DNA of 64,000 bases from Epiperipatus broadwayi (lineage: Eukaryota; Onychophora; Udeonychophora; Euonychophora; Peripatidae), in NCBI GenBank assembly GCA_028023455.1, contig JAQFVV010000551.1, positions 248,001-312,000 of the forward strand. Reading direction: 5' to 3'. Position numbers and translations under genes: made by a program. Numbering within the stretch: position 1 is the first letter of the stretch; each line of letters begins with the position of its first letter. Shown piece after piece: positions 23,238-34,274 of the stretch. Under the pieces are notes generated by a model. That model saw nothing but the letters and a program-made list of their open reading frames with translations, was not told the DNA's origin and did no database searches.

Positions 23238-25241
23238 ATAAACATCGCGCTATATAAATAAATGCTTATTAACTCTTAATTACTATTTCAATACAATCAG
23301 TTAATAATTCAACGTAGACCACTTTTTAAATAAATAAATCATTACTCTTAATGCATATTAAAATACATAAAATTATATTATTAAAATTACCCTTTACCAT
23401 TTTTCAACTCTTTGGTTCGTCCATGAAACACTTTTATAAATAAGCATAAAATACTTTTCATTTTAAATTCTAAAATCTAATGATATATTAAAATTAATAA
23501 TTTTAAAAACATTAACAAAGATATAAATTATTTAAATAGTTTCTTATATTAAAAATACATCTTATAATACATATTAATATAAAAAAAATTAGATCGAAAA
23601 CTTTATTTTTTTAAAATTAACTTCCCAAAACACTCCGCATTTAGTACCATGGTGACGATTGGCAGTTTAAACTTCTCTTGTAGTTGTTTTTTCTTTCATC
23701 CCGCTTGATAACACATTGTTTAACATACAATATTTTAAAATGAAGAAAAAAATCCATAATTAATAAAGATTTCTTAAATTCCTGAGTACTCTTCACAGTT
23801 TATTATAGGATCCTTAACTTCACCTTAGTGCACTTAAAATCTTGTACATCTATTTTTTTAAATAATTCTTCAAATATTTGTCTATAATATTCATTATCCA
23901 TTAGCAGCATATTATATAACTGATTTTGCTGTTATCCATAATAACTTTTATTGATTCTTTTCTTACCTATTTTATAATTCAGCTATACTTATATCTATTG
24001 GTTCTAGTTTATTAAAACATCATAATTCATATTTTTTTTAATATTCTTCATGGAAATAAATAATTCCTTCTATAAATTATCATAATCTTGAACTTATCAT
24101 CAAAGATACACATCCTTTATTATAAGTGTTACTTTATTACTATTCATTTTAGTATTGTATAAAAAAAACTGTCATATCTGACCTTGCCTTTAGAAGTGGA
24201 TTATTTCAGATTCCTCATCTGATTGGCTAGCACCCAGGTGCTATCCAAAGGGATTAAATCCTTCACTGAGGTTTGCACACCAAATCCACATTTCTAGTAA
24301 GGTAGGGGATCTGCCATTAAATAATCTTTTGGAGGCAAGGCAAAAAGCAATTACTTCTGTCAACTTGAACAATTGAATGTGCTCTCTATTAAACCCTCTT
24401 CCATCAGCAAGGGTAGTATCTCTTTTCATTTTTGCAATGTCCACACAGTGAGGCAAGTCCACCTATGTACTGGAAACTGCTACATCCACACTCAACTCGA
24501 GGCAAGCTAAATACAAAGCTGAAAGAGTCTTACCAGAGATCACCAGGCAGGCTAATCATAGCCGGAAACAAGTTCCGTACTTGGCACGACTACCTCAGCA
24601 TTAACATGTATAACAATATATTATATTATTGTTTAACTAACAAGTGTGTATATTTTTCAGTATTAATAAATTGTACATATTAATTGCTGAGTAGTTGTTC
24701 TTTTGTGTCTGTTGGTTTGGAATCGAACTTGTAAGCCTAACCAAACACAACAAAAACATTAATCACTCTAGTTAAATTCCTTCATTACTGTTAAAAGTAC
24801 ACAATATTTATTCTTATTTAAGTTTATTTCAACATGCCAGTCATTCGATCCAATAGAATTCTTTTTTTAGACTCATTAAAAATAAAGAGATAACAAAACA
24901 TGTTCGTACACAATTAGATTTGCAAACTCTTGGAACTAGTTCATAATATCTTTCCATTTTTTTCCCAAAAATAATGCTAGTGTTTCTTTACACCCTCAAT
25001 ATCAACCATGTTTTGATTATAATTTAATGTTTAAGATTGAATTAGGTCCCCATGAAGAATTTTTAATTTACTCCATTATCCCTTTATCATCCTTTTAAAA
25101 CATTTGTTATATAATTAATCAGCTTATTGAAAGTAACTTTTAACTTATTTAAAATAAAACATGATAAAATTTTTAATTTTACAGAACTACTAATCAATTT
25201 CCCCAAATTTTCATCTACTCTTACCTTTTTATATTGTAGAC
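23238..25241. other. Intergenic sequence with a GC-richer island
   Basis: Mostly A/T-rich. The block 24200-24600 is clearly more GC-rich and carries open frames of ~75 codons on both strands. None resembles a family I know, and neither strand shows matched splice sites. It may be a decayed transposon piece. Confidence 0.35.
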
Positions 25242-26234
25242 CAGGGATGTGCAATAGCTGGCTCATGATGATGTCAAATCCAGCCCACTCTATAAATGCC
25301 TAAATATAGAAAATCCACACCTGATTATACTCACTGTAAACCGCAATCTCTAGGCCTATCACTCACATGTTCATATAACATTTACTTTATCCTAATGCCA
25401 TCAAAAATATAAAATACTATTAATAAAAATTAAAATTTTTATCATAACTTTCTTAAATTTAATTATAACTTCTAAACTACCAATTTTATGTTACAAAATA
25501 TAAAAATATTGGAGGAATCATGTCACAAATAATGCTAATTTCTGTTTTTAAATAATATTGTATATTCTATGCAGTTAGCAACATCAGAGTATTATTTCCT
25601 AATTATTGTTGTAGCGTCAATTGAATGAAGTTCCTTTAGTTTAACTTCTTATTGAAAAAAATAATATTGGTGCATGATATTTTATAAGTAAGGTTATGCC
25701 TTTTCTAATTATTACAATTTTTAATTTTTTCATAACCTATAAAATGAGCCAAAAACGAAAAATTGATGCCAAATGCCGCATTTTCATTAGACATTCAGAT
25801 AACTTATTTGCAAATGTAGATAATAAAGCTGTTTGTTTGCTTTGTAATAAAACTATTGCTGTTTTTAAAGAATATAATCTGAAAAGACATTTTGCAACAA
25901 AACAATTCGTAAAATATAAACTATTTTCACCAAACAAATGAAAATTGAAGCACAAAAATTAAAATGTTGTTTGCATAAGCAACAAAATACTTTGAAAATT
26001 TTATCAAATACAGATAGAGCTGTGACAAAAGCTAATTCTTATCTATACCTATCTATAATTGATTTCTATTTAAGTCATTAAATATTATATTTATTTTAAA
26101 ATACATTGATAATTCAAGTAATGTAACATTTTTTAGGTTCTGATTTTTTTTGTTAAATCGTTCAATCTATTCTAGCGGTGTTATGACACAAAAATTTTAT
26201 TCAGCCCACTGATGAAAAACGTTCCTCACCCCTA
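25242..26234 (+). mobile_element. Decayed hAT element with BED-finger relic
   Basis: The left end CAGGGATGTGCAATAGCTGG and, inverted, the right end TAGGGGTGAGGAACGTTTTT share the hAT-type terminal pattern (C/T)AGGG(A/G)TG-G-AA. Both ends then carry CAGCCCACT within ~60 bp of the terminus. The enclosed 990 bp include the BED zinc-finger frame at 25744-25941. No 8-bp target-site duplication is visible (TTGTAGAC against TTTCATAT). The interior is too short for a full transposase, so it is an internally deleted, inactive copy. Confidence 0.55.
25744..25941 (+). pseudogene. N-terminal fragment of GTF2IRD2/ZBED-like hAT transposase
   Basis: Starting at the internal ATG 25744, the frame reads MSQKRKIDAKCRIF, then KAVCLLCNKTIAVFKEYNLK and RHF, ending at TGA 25941. 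This is the N-terminal signature of hAT-derived GTF2IRD2/ZBED-type proteins: a start close to M--KRK-D-ECR-F followed by a BED-type finger, C-x2-C then H, here with CLLC and RHFATKQF; the second histidine of the usual H-x3-5-H is replaced by Gln. The frame stops after 65 codons; a few more weakly similar codons (KIEAQKLKCCLHKQQNTL) follow in another frame. The remainder of the transposase is absent. Confidence 0.65.
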
Positions 26235-27067
26235 TTTCATATCCTTAATTAAATCAATTCATTGGTCATCACCTTTTCATCAACTAGAAATTTTTTGCAT
26301 AAATTAATTTTGTCTACAATTTTAAGCAATAAAATATTTAAACATTTAACAATAAATATAATTACTTTTCAATTTAAATACCACTATAAATTTTATTCTT
26401 TGTAATAATTATTTATTCAAATCAAAAATAATTTAATTAATAACTTTATTAAAGGTATAATTATTACTATTTAAAAATTGTACTATTAAATATTTAATAT
26501 TCGTAACTGGACTAAAATATTATTTTACAACAAGGAGGAAATTCATTTATTATTTTTGTGCAATAAGATTGTGCAAACACATCCACACTCACATCATTAA
26601 AGAGCCACTGTAATAAAAATTAACTAAATTTTTCTTTTATAGCTATTGTAAAGTTTGATGAATGTTATAAATTTTGACAAAAATATGCTTATAACTATTA
26701 AATGGTATTACAATTGAAATAAATATGACTTTTAAAATATGTATGATTATTATAAAAGGCGTCTGTTGATTAACTTGACAGAATCTTACACTTATACTAT
26801 ATAGATTAAGCTTTTAATACAGTACATAAATGAAAATTTAATATTAATAACATTGTTAGCTTTCTAAATTTGAAATTTTGACCATTATGTAAAATAAAAA
26901 TCCTTCTTTGAAAAAGTTAACAAAGTAAAAGGTTATAATATATATATATTATTAAGTATAAATGAAAATATTCATATTTACATTTAATGTTACCATTTGA
27001 CATAGGTGAATTTAGTATAATAAATGTATATATATAGAAAGAGAGAATAAACTTTATCAAAATTAAT
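26235..27067. other. AT-rich intergenic sequence
   Basis: No gene, RNA or repeat recognised apart from short (TA)n tracts near 26940 and 27030. Confidence 0.4.
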
Positions 27068-27230
27068 AAGTAATATTCATTAAGGCTGTAGCCTCAAGCA
27101 CATGCGTATAAAAATGCGATAGTAGGAACCACATGCGTATAAAAATGCAATAGTAGGAACCTCTAGAGGTCCCTACTATCGCATTTTTATACGCATGTGC
27201 TTGAGGCTACAGCCTTAATGTATATTACTT
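27068..27230. repeat. Near-perfect 163-bp palindrome
   Basis: The left arm AAGTAATATTCATTAAGGCT then GTAGCCTCAAGCACATGCGT and ATAAAAATGCGATAGTAGGAA pairs with the right arm with only about one mismatch in the outer ~50 bp. The left arm also contains a tandem duplicate of its inner segment (CACATGCGTATAAAAATGC, then GATAGTAGGAAC or AATAGTAGGAAC), so the loop region is 31 nt of repeated arm plus CTCTAGAG. Such arm identity implies recent insertion or ongoing homogenisation. No coding. Confidence 0.85.
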
Positions 27231-28538
27231 ACGTAATCAATGTGCATTTAAATAAATTTATAATTACAAAATTAATAACTAAAACAATATATAATTTTTG
27301 GTCTTGCTTTTCAGCATTTAGTTAATTAATCAAGACTGGAAACAATATATAAATAATATTGATTTTCTCTTATTTATATGTAATTTTTTAGCATACAAAT
27401 TATGTATACGTAACAAAGTGCAAAATAGAAGTATAAATACAGCAGCAACAACAGCTAACATTAGGGCTATGATTATGATGCTCGTCATGGAAAGTGCATT
27501 CAGCTTTATGATATAAAAAAATATGATAGAAAGTGCTTTATTATGCAAATTTACATACATGTGCTAAAGACATATATATATTGGGTATCATCAGCATTAA
27601 CTCATATATATATAAAACCATCCTAACTCTTAAAAAAGTGTATAAAGAATTAATGACAAATTTATGTTTTATGATGACAGTAAATCAATCTGTGAACTCT
27701 AAATACAGTTATATATATATCATATCCTGGCCCTTTAATTAATTTTTGTGATATAGATGTTATTTTTGAATATTTTCTATATCTATTTTTTTTTATATGC
27801 AGATTTTAAAAACTTGCTCAATTGTAGTTCATTATTCATGTTATATTTTCAACTTTTAAAATGTATTTAAATTAATTTTATTATATAATTTCTATTTCTC
27901 TCATAAATATTACGTTCGAATTTATCATGAAATTTCTTTTTTTTTTTTGTACAAAATGTGTTACCCTTTCATTCACTTAATGGGCCTAATGTCGATGAAG
28001 ATGTGCCCTTGAAATTATAGATTCAATATCATTTCATTTAATAAAACTAAAGAATGTAGTGATTGGTCAGATTATACTGCTGTCATTCTATTTTCATAAC
28101 ATTACAGAGCATTTAAAATAAATCATTTAAGTGCTTTTATTTTTGTTAGTAAGGCTCCAGGACTTATTTCCTATAATTTGGAAGAATAAAATCCTTATAT
28201 TTGATTAAATAAGTTAAGATGTTTATATCATTTAGAATAAGTTACTTATATATTATTATATTATATGCAGAAGTGGTACATTTGAGACTGGGCTAAATCT
28301 TAACATTTCAATCTCCCAGGATGCTTTTAAAAGCCATCAAAAATTTAAATTACTCACGCTCAAATATTGCTTCAGATTTTTCTCTTCACTAGCTAATTGT
28401 TTTTAATATTAATTACTAAGCAAAATTATCTAAAAGCAGAATTTAAAATATTAAAAACTTTCATAGATTATTTAAATTTGGAAAAAATATATCAATACTA
28501 CAAATTTATGAACCTTAAAATATTCTTGTTTTTCTTAC

Positions 28539-28627
28539 AATCATTTGAAATTGTAAACACTGGTAAACTATACAGTTTTTTGCAATAGCCTCTTGAAGCC
28601 ATCTGTAAAATTTTAGAAAGACTGCTG
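28539..28627 (-). CDS. Weak candidate second exon, unidentified minus-strand gene
   Basis: On the minus strand, TTTTTATAG precedes and GTAAGAAAAAC follows an 89-nt open segment. Joined in phase to 28736-28848 it reads ISSLSKILQMASRGYCKKLY then SLPVFTISND. A second frame, AVFLKFYRWLQEAIAKN..., is open too, so frame choice depends on the upstream exon. No family recognised. Treat as a hypothesis. Confidence 0.22.
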
Positions 28628-28735
28628 CTATAAAAATAGAAAACAAATTTGAAATAGTGCATATATACTTTTAACACCAATTCATACTTCAAACATTTCA
28701 AACCATCCACTACCAGAATCAATGTTTCCTCTCAC

Positions 28736-28848
28736 ATTCCGTGCTTTGAATGTACTTCCATGGAAAACCAACTATTTTCCAGCAGTCCAATAAACCTTTT
28801 TAATTGATTAAAATCAAATGCTTTAGGTACATGAAGAATGCAATACAT
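28736..28848 (-). CDS. Weak candidate first coding exon, unidentified minus-strand gene
   Basis: From ATG at 28848 (with an in-frame TGA two codons upstream) the minus strand reads MYCILHVPKAFDFNQLKRFI then GLLENSWFSMEVHSKHG, ending two bases into a codon at a GTGAGA donor. A 108-nt intron would join it to 28539-28627. The peptide is not one I recognise; part of it loosely resembles transposase-type sequence, so a transposon relic is an alternative. Confidence 0.25.
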
Positions 28849-29040
28849 AAATCATACTTTTCTTGTATTTGCAATACAATATAGTGCTTTTTGTTGTTGT
28901 TGCTATTTATTTATTTATTTAAAACCATACTAAATTTTTGACAACCACTCGCCTGTAACCAGAAGCAATGTGTTCCAGAAAAAAATATTGAAAATATTTT
29001 CGTTGTAATTGAATAATAATCATATTCTATTATAATTGGG

Positions 29041-29125
29041 TGTAATAAAGATATATATGGGAGATGGTGACCTGGGTCAACTGAAGAGTGCTGGTTCAGC
29101 ATGAAATGCATCTTTGGGATCATTT
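29041..29125 (-). repeat. Fragment of the CATGCT-AACCAGCA repeat family
   Basis: The inverted copy of AAGATAAAT(G/A)ATC(C/A)C..., TTTCATGCTGAACCAGCACT and GTTGACCCAGGTCACCATCT corresponds to 20505-20600 and 44995-45100. It is a partial dispersed copy ending in ATATATAT. Confidence 0.5.
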
Positions 29126-29130
29126 GTCTT

Positions 29131-29985
29131 TTATTGCATCTTTATTTATATGAAAAGAGAGAGAAGTGGAGTTTGTTAATAAATCGATATAATTAATATT
29201 GTTTTATTTTAATCAATTATAACATTCAAGCATTTAAAAGCAATATTTATCTTGAATAAAAATGAAAATCTAGGTAAATACTTGATGGCTTCTTAAACAG
29301 GTGGGCAAACTAGGATGTCCAGGTAAATTAAATATTCTGTTGCTGTTGCACTTAACTTGCTAAATAATAAAGTGTCTTATTATAAATTGTTATAAATATT
29401 TCAATTAAATTAGTCGTGAGTGTGTATAATATATATGATATTCTGTCAAATATTTTTGACGAAAGCGTATTACCATAATATTTTTAAAAACTTCTCCAGG
29501 ATCAGAAACTTTCATGTTTCTAAGATCAATAAGAGCTATTTTATTTCATTAAGCTTGGTAACTCCATCAAAATTTAAATAAGTCTGTAGGATGGATATAT
29601 TATTAAACATAATTATCTAATTCTTTAATTGTCTGTCAAAAGTATCATCAATTCATAACCTGTATAAACAACGTTGTTATACTTCTATTTAAATAGATAC
29701 AAAGGTTAAGATTGTTTAATAAAATATTTTTCAAAACTTGGAGTTTCAAGGTTACAGAAATCTATATTCAGTTTGGGTTTAACTTCGGCTAAAATTACGT
29801 GATTTTTAAATTAGAACAAGCCTAAACTGAATTATCTATTTATTTTACATCTTATATTAAACAATAAACCAATAAATGTATTGTATTTTGATCTAAATAA
29901 AAATATTTTATAAAATTTATAAAAAAATAGAAAAGACTATTTATTTTTGCTAATAAAGAATTAATCAAGTTCTAGCTTCTTTTTT
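29131..29985. other. AT-rich intergenic sequence
   Basis: No recognisable feature between the CATGCT repeat fragment and the LINE relic. Confidence 0.4.
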
Positions 29986-30567
29986 TAAAATTATAATAAA
30001 AACTTTATTAATAACATAAATATTTACAATTTATACAAGTAGTTAAACAAATGATAAACAAAACACAAAGAAATTGAAATATTTCACTATTACGCCAAAA
30101 TGGCTCCAGGCCATTAAACAGTTAATTCCAACTCAAGGAGGTTGACCTGTAACAATGCAATAGAAGGAGACTCTTAAGACATCAAGCAAATGGAACTCAA
30201 AAGAGTGAAGCATGTAACAAAATGTTTGATTAGCCTAAGGAATAAGTGACCTAGTAGAACTCTAACTTTTACTCAAAACAAATGTTTATCTAATAATCTC
30301 ACATAGAGTTATTCTGGATCCACCCCAGATATGAGTCATCATCTTCCTACGTAAATATCTCTGACATTGATTGAAATAAGTTTCCCAATCACTGTAGAGT
30401 TTTCTCATCCAGTTGAATTTCTTATTGTTGAATATCATAGTATATCTCATATACCATATTGTCTTAAGGGTATATACAGTTATTATTGCATTATGGGGGT
30501 TAAATTTCTTAAACTATTGACTAAATAGAAGTTTTAAGTTGATGATTGGTCTGTGGAACACTAGCTC

Positions 30568-30789
30568 TTATCTTCCAAATGCTGAGCAGTCTTTAAATAG
30601 ATGCTGGAAAGTTTCATCACCAGATTTGCACAGTAGACAGATTGGATCCAAGTTCATATGTAGCCTTTCATTTAGAACCTTAGCTGTTGTAAATAAGCCA
30701 TTCATCGGTTTAAAAACAAATTTCAAGTAGGATTGAGGTGCAAATATAGTGTGGAACTTTTTCAACACATTTTTTATATATCCAACCAT
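30568..30789 (-). pseudogene. LINE zf-RVT zinc-binding region
   Basis: Reads SYLKFVFKPMNGLFTTAKVL, NERLHMNLDPICLLCKSGDE and TFQHLFKDCSAFGR. The C-x2-C...H-x4-C pattern (CLLC...H...C) is the zf-RVT module that follows the RT domain in several non-LTR retrotransposons. It lies in the expected position downstream of the palm fragment, in a different frame. Confidence 0.65.
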
Positions 30790-31362
30790 GCATTATCATG
30801 ACTTTTAAAATGATTCATTAAGTCTTTATATTTAATACCTTCCAAACTGGGCAAATTCAGATCATCCTGGAGATCCCTATAAGCAATAAACAGGTAGGTT
30901 ATAAAAGATCTTCCCTTACATCCAATTTCATTAAAGAAACTAGCATGATCAACAAAATGTCCAAAAAATTGACTTTTAAATAAGTTAATAAATGTATTTG
31001 CCTTGTTGTAAGATATATATATAGTCCAGGATCAATCAGGCCAAGACCTCCATTTTCTATTGGCATTTTCAAGATTGATATTGGGATCCATCTTGAAGTT
31101 CTACCCCAGACATATTTCTTTGCAAGCTGGTTTATGCAGATTATTGTTTTGTTATGTAGGGATACTCAGGGTGCATAGTATGCCAAAATCCCTGAAACAA
31201 TGGATTTAAAAATTGATGGTCTTGTAATTTCATATAATTTAAGTGAAGAAATTTTATTTATTTTATCTAGCAGATGGGAGATCCATAAAGTTAGATGGCA
31301 TTTTTTTACCAGTAGTTAACTGCCAGGCTGCAGACTTCATTGGTTGAATAACTGAGCCAGTT

Positions 31363-31755
31363 TCAGTCTGAAAAATTTTCTAAGCTATTCATCACAACTT
31401 GGATATAATAGCTGTTTTGAAATAATATTATAATATCATCAATGAAAGCTGTAACAGCTATCTGTAGTCCCAAGTGTGGAAGATAAAGATCGGGAATGAG
31501 GTTCTCAATCTTACAAACGAGAGAATCTATATAAACTGTAAACAGAAGAGTCACCAAGGGAGAACCCTGTGGAATACCCCTCTTAGGGATAAAAAATTCA
31601 GATCTTCTCATAAAGTTTTTAAGAGAGATTCTACTATTTTTAATATAATTTTCAACTGCATTTACCAACCATATGTGATCTGGGATTAAAAGGTGGAGAG
31701 ACTGAATCAAGTATGACCAATTGACCATGTCAAGAGCAGCTCTATCAAATTGCAA
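31363..31755 (-). pseudogene. LINE reverse-transcriptase palm fragment
   Basis: 130 codons open on the minus strand. Residues ~8-60 hold the finger/palm start (DMVNWSYLIQSL...NSRISLKNF). Residues ~57-65 read KRGIPQGSPL, the conserved non-LTR RT motif, followed by LLFTVYIDSL. Residues ~103-108 read FIDDII, the catalytic box with Ile in place of the usual Ala of FADD. The start is not a real initiation site; the frame simply opens after truncation. Confidence 0.75.
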
Positions 31756-32985
31756 AAATAGTTTTTAAACACAAAAAAAAAATGAAACTTTTATTATAAG
31801 GCAATTTTTTTAGTATTAATATCTTTATGAGAATTTTTACTATGTTATGGAATAACATCTATGGTCATACCAACTGTTTTTTTTTAAAAAGCTACTCTTA
31901 TTGTAAAATAATAATAGTTATAATTATAATAATGAATTGAATAGAAGAAAATTATACATATATATTATAACGTTTTCTGTATTTCTAGGCCTCTACACGC
32001 ATTATAAATGCGTGAGTTGATCAAGTTATGCAAAAGAAAAATAAATGTTCATTTATTTTATTAAAAAAAAAAAAGAACGTTTCATTATTATTCCAAAACA
32101 TAACTATCTTTCCTGATCAGCTTGGCCTAGAATTATTACTAAGTACAATTGTGAGCTGACTCAGTTTTTAATTTCTACATGAGGGTGCCAGAGTCATTAG
32201 ACCCACTAAGTCGGCGTCAAACATATTGTAACTCGTAAACTAATAATTATACGATCTGGGTTAAAATTCCCGTTAAGTAGAAGATATTCCCCTTTGACTT
32301 AATTAAGAAAAATAAATCTATTTAGCAAAGGTAATTTGTATACTAATTTGATTCTAAATAATCAAAACTTAAATATAATAACTCTAAATTTATACACGTA
32401 CAATGAAAGTATGTTAATAACAAAGATTTAATATTTATGATAAATGAAAAATTATAACGTTGGGACGTATTGTGCATAACGAATTTAATAATTTGATTCA
32501 AATATTGAATCAATAGTTAGTTCGTGTCTTATTTTTTCATGGTACTGTTTCATTTACTACTCTGTTTGCAAATCTTTAGATCACAAAATTATGGGATAAA
32601 CATTTCATTAAAATCTCAGTTCATAAAGCTTTATATAAAGTTATGGCCATTAACTTACCGGTCAGTTTATATTTAAATAGGTCATTGATCCTCCCCAATT
32701 CAGTCAGTGGGTAGTCCGCAGTAGTTGTTTTTTTAGTTGCACTTCTTCCAAATCTCCGATCAAATTTAGGTAGAGTCAGATGACGATCTAGGTGACTTTT
32801 CTCGAGAGAAAGTGTCGGCAAACGATAGAGTTCTACTCACTCATGATGAGTGATTTCAGTTCGTATCTAAGTGGACACATTTTATTAATATTTTTTTTTT
32901 GTTTAAAAAAAAATACGAGGCACTTCAAATTGCTCAACACTTTCTGGAACGACAAGACAAAAGACACTTTTCAAATCTGTCGGCT

Positions 32986-32994
32986 CCTTTTATA
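32986..32994 (-). promoter_or_regulatory. TATA box in LTR (equivalent site near 38269-38277)
   Basis: Minus-strand GAATATAAAAGGAGCC, a strong TATA consensus preserved in both LTRs. Transcription would start some 25-35 nt downstream, near CTTTTGTCTTGTCGTTCC. Confidence 0.5.
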
Positions 32995-33129
32995 TTCCCA
33001 GATTCTTTTTAGAAGTTCTGCGCATATTCCTTTTTACCTTTTGTTCTATTTTATAAACTTCTACATTATTCTCCTTTTTTTTATTACAAAGTCTGTTTTC
33101 TCGTTAATAATTTCTGCCATTTTTAATTA

Positions 33130-33156
33130 CTATCAGAAAGTCGGACTTTCTGATAG
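33130..33156. repeat. Perfect 27-nt hairpin in LTR (also 38415-38441)
   Basis: CTATCAGAAAGTC-G-GACTTTCTGATAG: 13-bp perfect arms around one base, identical in both LTRs. It lies upstream of the TATA box in element orientation, so in U3 DNA rather than in the 5' leader RNA, though it would be in the 3' end of the transcript. Confidence 0.7.
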
Positions 33157-33443
33157 CAATCTTTTACCTTTGGAATTTTCTTTCACTACTTGACTCAATT
33201 ATTCAGTATGCACTTTCCCACATTGAATTTACTTTAGTTAACTTATATTAAAAAAAAAGAAAAATTAAACTTTCACTGTATGTTTTTCTTAAAACATTAT
33301 ATTACAAAAAAAAAATTAAGGATTGGGTTGGCACAATACCATCGGGGCAGGGGAACGAGAATAAAAATAGAGGTTTGAACTAATTTTATTCTTAATAAGT
33401 CTTTATGGAGTACTTCTAACCCATGTCCTAGTCTCATACGGTT

Positions 33444-34273
33444 TCAGTGACCTAGCATTATAGATACCCCTTTCTCTAAAGTGAAAGCATTTGGACCATC
33501 CTGTCGGCTGATTTGGTAAGGTCCCTCGTACAAATTTTGGAACTTTTTAAAAATATGCTTCCCAGTTTGGCTCACAGGGTTCGTTTTGAGCCATACTGTA
33601 TCCCCTGTTTTAAACTTATCAGTCAAGCCTCCTTTCCGTCGGGTCCGGAGCTTGACGCAGTGTTCCAATTTTTTTCTTGCTTCTTCGTGATCTCTCTCTT
33701 TATCAATGTTTTCTGGACTAGCGTGTAACCTGCATTTATACAATCGAGGTACCGCTTGGCTGAAATGAAGTCTTACAGGTGCAAATCTGGTAGATTCATT
33801 ATGAGTCCAATTTATGAAATTTAACACTCTTGGGAGTTGTTTCACCCATCCTCTATGGTTGGACGCAGTATATACCCTGAAGAGGCATCCTAACTCTCTC
33901 ATCACCCGCTCACAAGGGTTTGATTGTGGATTTCGTATGGATGACAATATGTGTTTTACCTCCATCCTCTCTATCCACTGTTGCCAATCATAAGATGTGA
34001 AAGGCGTACCGTGGTCCGACAAAATAGCTTTTGGTTTGCTTACCCTTTTAAAATATCGTACCTCAAGGGCTCGTATGGCATTCCTAGTATTAACCTGTGT
34101 CACCGGATATGCTGACACCCATTTTGAAAAAAGGTCATATACTACTAGTAGATATTTTATTTTCCCAAAAGCTGGCAATGGTCCATAGAAATCAATAGCC
34201 ACCAGGTCATTGGGTTCTTTAGGGATGATAGGAATCACTGGACCTTGATATGACTTGTTTTCTGGTTTTGTCT
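33444..34273 (-). pseudogene. Ty3/Gypsy integrase
   Basis: An intact frame of 264 codons. The catalytic triad reads D in VAIDFYGPLP (residue ~14), D in ILSDHGTPFTS (~74) and E in NPCERVMREL (~109), spacing typical of retroviral-type integrases (D-D-35-E). The C-terminal region has GDTVWLKTN and FQNLYEGPYQIS, the GPY/F module of the Ty3/Gypsy group. The upstream H2C2 zinc module (HLYGHYG...CEMC) is cut off by an in-frame TAG directly after its last Cys, near 34275. The frame ends about 115 bp before the 3' LTR. Confidence 0.88.
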
Positions 34274-34274
34274 T

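Larger units (their letters stand above)
29986..31765 (-). mobile_element. 5'-truncated, decayed LINE (non-LTR retrotransposon)
   Basis: On the minus strand, reverse-transcriptase palm sequence (31363-31755) is followed by C-terminal RT-associated blocks. One is a frame around 31030-31130 giving GRTSRWIPISILKMPIENGG then LGLIDP, the typical PxxxGGLGLxD block. A zinc-binding frame follows at 30568-30789. Frames are broken between blocks. No endonuclease is present, so the copy is 5' truncated near 31760. The likely 3' end lies in the poly-T/AATAAA-rich region near 29985-30010 of the plus strand. Clade is not determined. Confidence 0.75.
31974..33329 (-). repeat. 3' LTR of the Ty3/Gypsy element
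   Basis: Matches 37254-38612 throughout. In element orientation it starts AACCCAATCCTTAA and ends CGTTATAAT. It holds a 27-nt perfect palindrome (33130-33156), a TATA box (32986-32994), and downstream two strong splice donor consensus sites. A purine-rich tract directly before it, expected for plus-strand priming, is not seen; the sense strand there reads CCCCTGCCCCGATGGTATTG. Confidence 0.9.

Noticed and set aside
24241-24683. Frames of 73 and 83 codons on opposite strands
   Set aside because: GC-richer island but no recognisable domain and no matched splice sites; left as undetermined sequence.
32621-32821. 66-codon minus-strand frame present in both LTRs (also 37908-38108)
   Set aside because: It has no ATG at its start and an in-frame TGA lies just upstream; openness in both LTRs is expected because they are copies of one sequence. 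Kept only as context for the splice donors.
32792-33193. 133-codon plus-strand frame in the LTR
   Set aside because: Antisense to the element, low-complexity hydrophobic sequence, no family resemblance.
33513-33728. Plus-strand open frames opposite integrase and protease/RT (also 35766-36215, 36216-36539)
   Set aside because: Antisense shadows of the minus-strand pol frames.
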